Positions 4,039-5,148 of a DNA stretch of 5,148 bases are shown here, in pieces. The first letter of the stretch is position 1. Every line of letters starts with the position of its first letter. Under the pieces are notes generated by a model that saw only the letters and a program-made list of their open reading frames with translations, did no database searches and was not told where the DNA came from. This DNA comes from Bacillota bacterium (GTDB lineage Bacteria; Bacillota; Dethiobacteria; Dethiobacterales; Dethiobacteraceae). A program made the translations under genes and the position numbers. The DNA is taken from assembly GCA_024650095.1 (NCBI GenBank), contig JANKMV010000128.1, positions 1,078-6,225 of the forward strand, in the 5' to 3' direction.

Positions 4039-5148
4039 ATGAGTTCTAGATTAAAAGAGTCTGAGATCCTAAAATATGCACTTTATACAATTACATTAGG
4101 CATAGGGATTGCTGTTCCATCTAGCTATGCTGTGATCTATTTTACAGATCAGCTTATGATAAGTGCAGCTGTTGTGGCAACACTTTTGCTGGTCGCCCGT
4201 ATCGTTGACTTTGCCGTTAGCTTAACTGCGGGTGCCGTTGTGCAGAAGTCAAATTTAAAGTGGGGCAAATATCGTTCTTGGCTACTCATCCTTCGCTGGG
4301 TCGTTCTAGGTGGTTGTACATTACAGTTCTTAAATACGTCAGCATTGCCTCTTGCTGCTAGGCTTGTAATCGTTACTATGGGCTATTTTATGCTCCACTT
4401 CTCAATGAACTTTATTGCCCTGGCGCAGTTTGGTGTTCTTGCTGTGATGGCGGGTACTTCAATGGAAGACAGGACCCGTCTTTCTACAAGAGCATCACAA
4501 GCTTCAACAATCGGTCGCATTATAACATCTGCTTCTGTTATACCCATCATTAATTATTTTACACCCATTGTAGGATCTGCGAACGCTTATCTGGTCGTGG
4601 CAGCACCTTTTGCAATAATTATGGTTATAGGGGCCGGCATAATTAGTAAAGCCGCCGCTCCTTATGATCAGCAAGGTACTGTGACAAAGGTTGGCGCCCC
4701 TACAGTTACTGTTAAAGACATGATTGATTCTGTTGTTACGAATAAGCAACTATTAATACTTGTTCTTACGAACACATTATCTATGGTTGCAGGTCAGGCT
4801 CAAATGGGAATTGCAGCGTATTACTTTATGTATGTTTTAGGAAACTTTACCCTGATGGCTGTTGCTATGACAATTTCCACAGTCTTTGGATTCTTCGCTG
4901 CTTTGATTGGACCGCAAATTGGCAGAAGACTTGGTAAAAAACGAGCGATGATATTTGGGTTATTTATATCGTTTGTTGCCAGTATAGCTATCATGTTCTT
5001 TGCAAGCGCCTCTGTTACCGTGTATATCGTCATTACCTGCTTACGTTCAATCGGTATGTACAGCTACATGTGTTTTGGCCAAAACTATGTCCTTGATGCC
5101 GCTGAATATGGCTACAACCACACAGGAAAAGACAGTCGTACTGTCGCT
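4039..5148 (+). CDS. GPH/MelB-family MFS transporter, copy B (cut by right edge)
   Basis: The frame is open from ATG 4039 to the window edge (370 codons, no stop). GGAGGG lies 5 nt upstream. The protein starts MSSRLKESEILKYALYTITL and aligns without gaps to copy A, so about 94 residues of a 464-residue protein are missing. It keeps LLLVARIVDF, KWGKYRSW, RRLGKKR and DAAEYGYNHTGKDSRT. The position of MelB Asp59 is again Ser, and the position of MelB Lys377 is His rather than Gln. Substitutions concentrate in the first two or three membrane segments and in the central loop (KAAAPYDQQGTVTKVGAPTV against KAAEPYDQQGAEAKVGRPTV). The middle of the N-terminal half has been made identical by gene conversion. 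It is probably an active paralogue with a related but perhaps not identical substrate. Confidence 0.88.
   Translation, partial: MSSRLKESEILKYALYTITLGIGIAVPSSYAVIYFTDQLMISAAVVATLLLVARIVDFAVSLTAGAVVQKSNLKWGKYRSWLLILRWVVLGGCTLQFLNTSALPLAARLVIVTMGYFMLHFSMNFIALAQFGVLAVMAGTSMEDRTRLSTRASQASTIGRIITSASVIPIINYFTPIVGSANAYLVVAAPFAIIMVIGAGIISKAAAPYDQQGTVTKVGAPTVTVKDMIDSVVTNKQLLILVLTNTLSMVAGQAQMGIAAYYFMYVLGNFTLMAVAMTISTVFGFFAALIGPQIGRRLGKKRAMIFGLFISFVASIAIMFFASASVTVYIVITCLRSIGMYSYMCFGQNYVLDAAEYGYNHTGKDSRTVA
4387..4583 (+). repeat. 197-bp perfect identity tract, copy B side
   Basis: Partner of 2469-2665. The borders are sharp: differences at 4386 (TAT against TAC) and 4584 (AAC against AAT) flank the identical block. 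Differences are frequent on both sides. Confidence 0.85.

Larger units (their letters stand above)
3689..5148 (+). repeat. Tandem duplication unit, copy B (cut by right edge)
   Basis: From TTCGACA at 3689 the promoter-like boxes, dyad, leader core and coding sequence follow copy A in the same order. Non-coding parts have drifted much more than the gene, apart from short conserved blocks, which marks those blocks as functional. Confidence 0.85.

Noticed and set aside
4504..4749. 81-codon minus-strand frame inside transporter B
   Set aside because: Shadow frame antisense to the transporter, without start signals; its copy A counterpart is not open in the same way.
1..5148. CRISPR arrays, tRNA, rRNA, toxin-antitoxin or phage genes
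   Set aside because: No regularly spaced repeats, cloverleaf, rRNA-like blocks or phage/defence motifs were found on either strand.

Overview
The window looks like AT-rich chromosomal DNA from a low-GC anaerobic bacterium, most likely a Firmicute. The support is very strong GGAGG-type ribosome binding sites, AT-rich spacers, a PucR/CdaR-type regulator and MelB-like (GPH) carriers. No marker gene fixes the species, so this is inference.

Layout. Positions 1-586 (minus strand) hold the first 195 codons of a PucR/CdaR-like regulator that runs off the left edge. Its promoter (617-644) carries a perfect 8-bp dyad between the -35 and -10 boxes. Divergently, after a long AT-rich spacer, comes a small stand-alone gene at 928-1104 (58 aa, unknown function) with an excellent ribosome binding site. 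A 15-bp terminator-type hairpin (1138-1176) follows. The 5' end of a degraded group IIC-like intron abuts this hairpin at 1176-1276, which is where that intron class normally inserts. The rest of 1277-1715 is decayed non-coding DNA that includes what looks like a third, diverged copy of the leader element described next.

From about 1726 to the right edge there is a tandem duplication. Each unit has a promoter-like pair of boxes, a spaced dyad (TCAGAATA-N7-TATACTGA), a conserved leader of about 130 nt that appears structured, a strong RBS and a GPH/MelB-family membrane transporter. Copy A is complete (2121-3515, 464 aa) and ends in a good terminator (3538-3590). Copy B starts at 4039 and is cut by the right edge after 370 codons. 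The two genes differ at about 18% of bases in their first 348 nt. They are nevertheless identical over 197 consecutive bases (2469-2665 and 4387-4583), the mark of recent gene conversion.

Working model (inference). The duplicated transporters are paralogues for related small molecules. They are controlled from their long leaders and possibly by the neighbouring PucR-type regulator. The carriers keep the GPH scaffold but lack residues that in MelB serve cation and sugar coupling, so they should not be assumed to be Na+/sugar symporters. The most interesting items are the repeated leader element, the gene-conversion tract, the intron fragment at the terminator and the unknown small gene.
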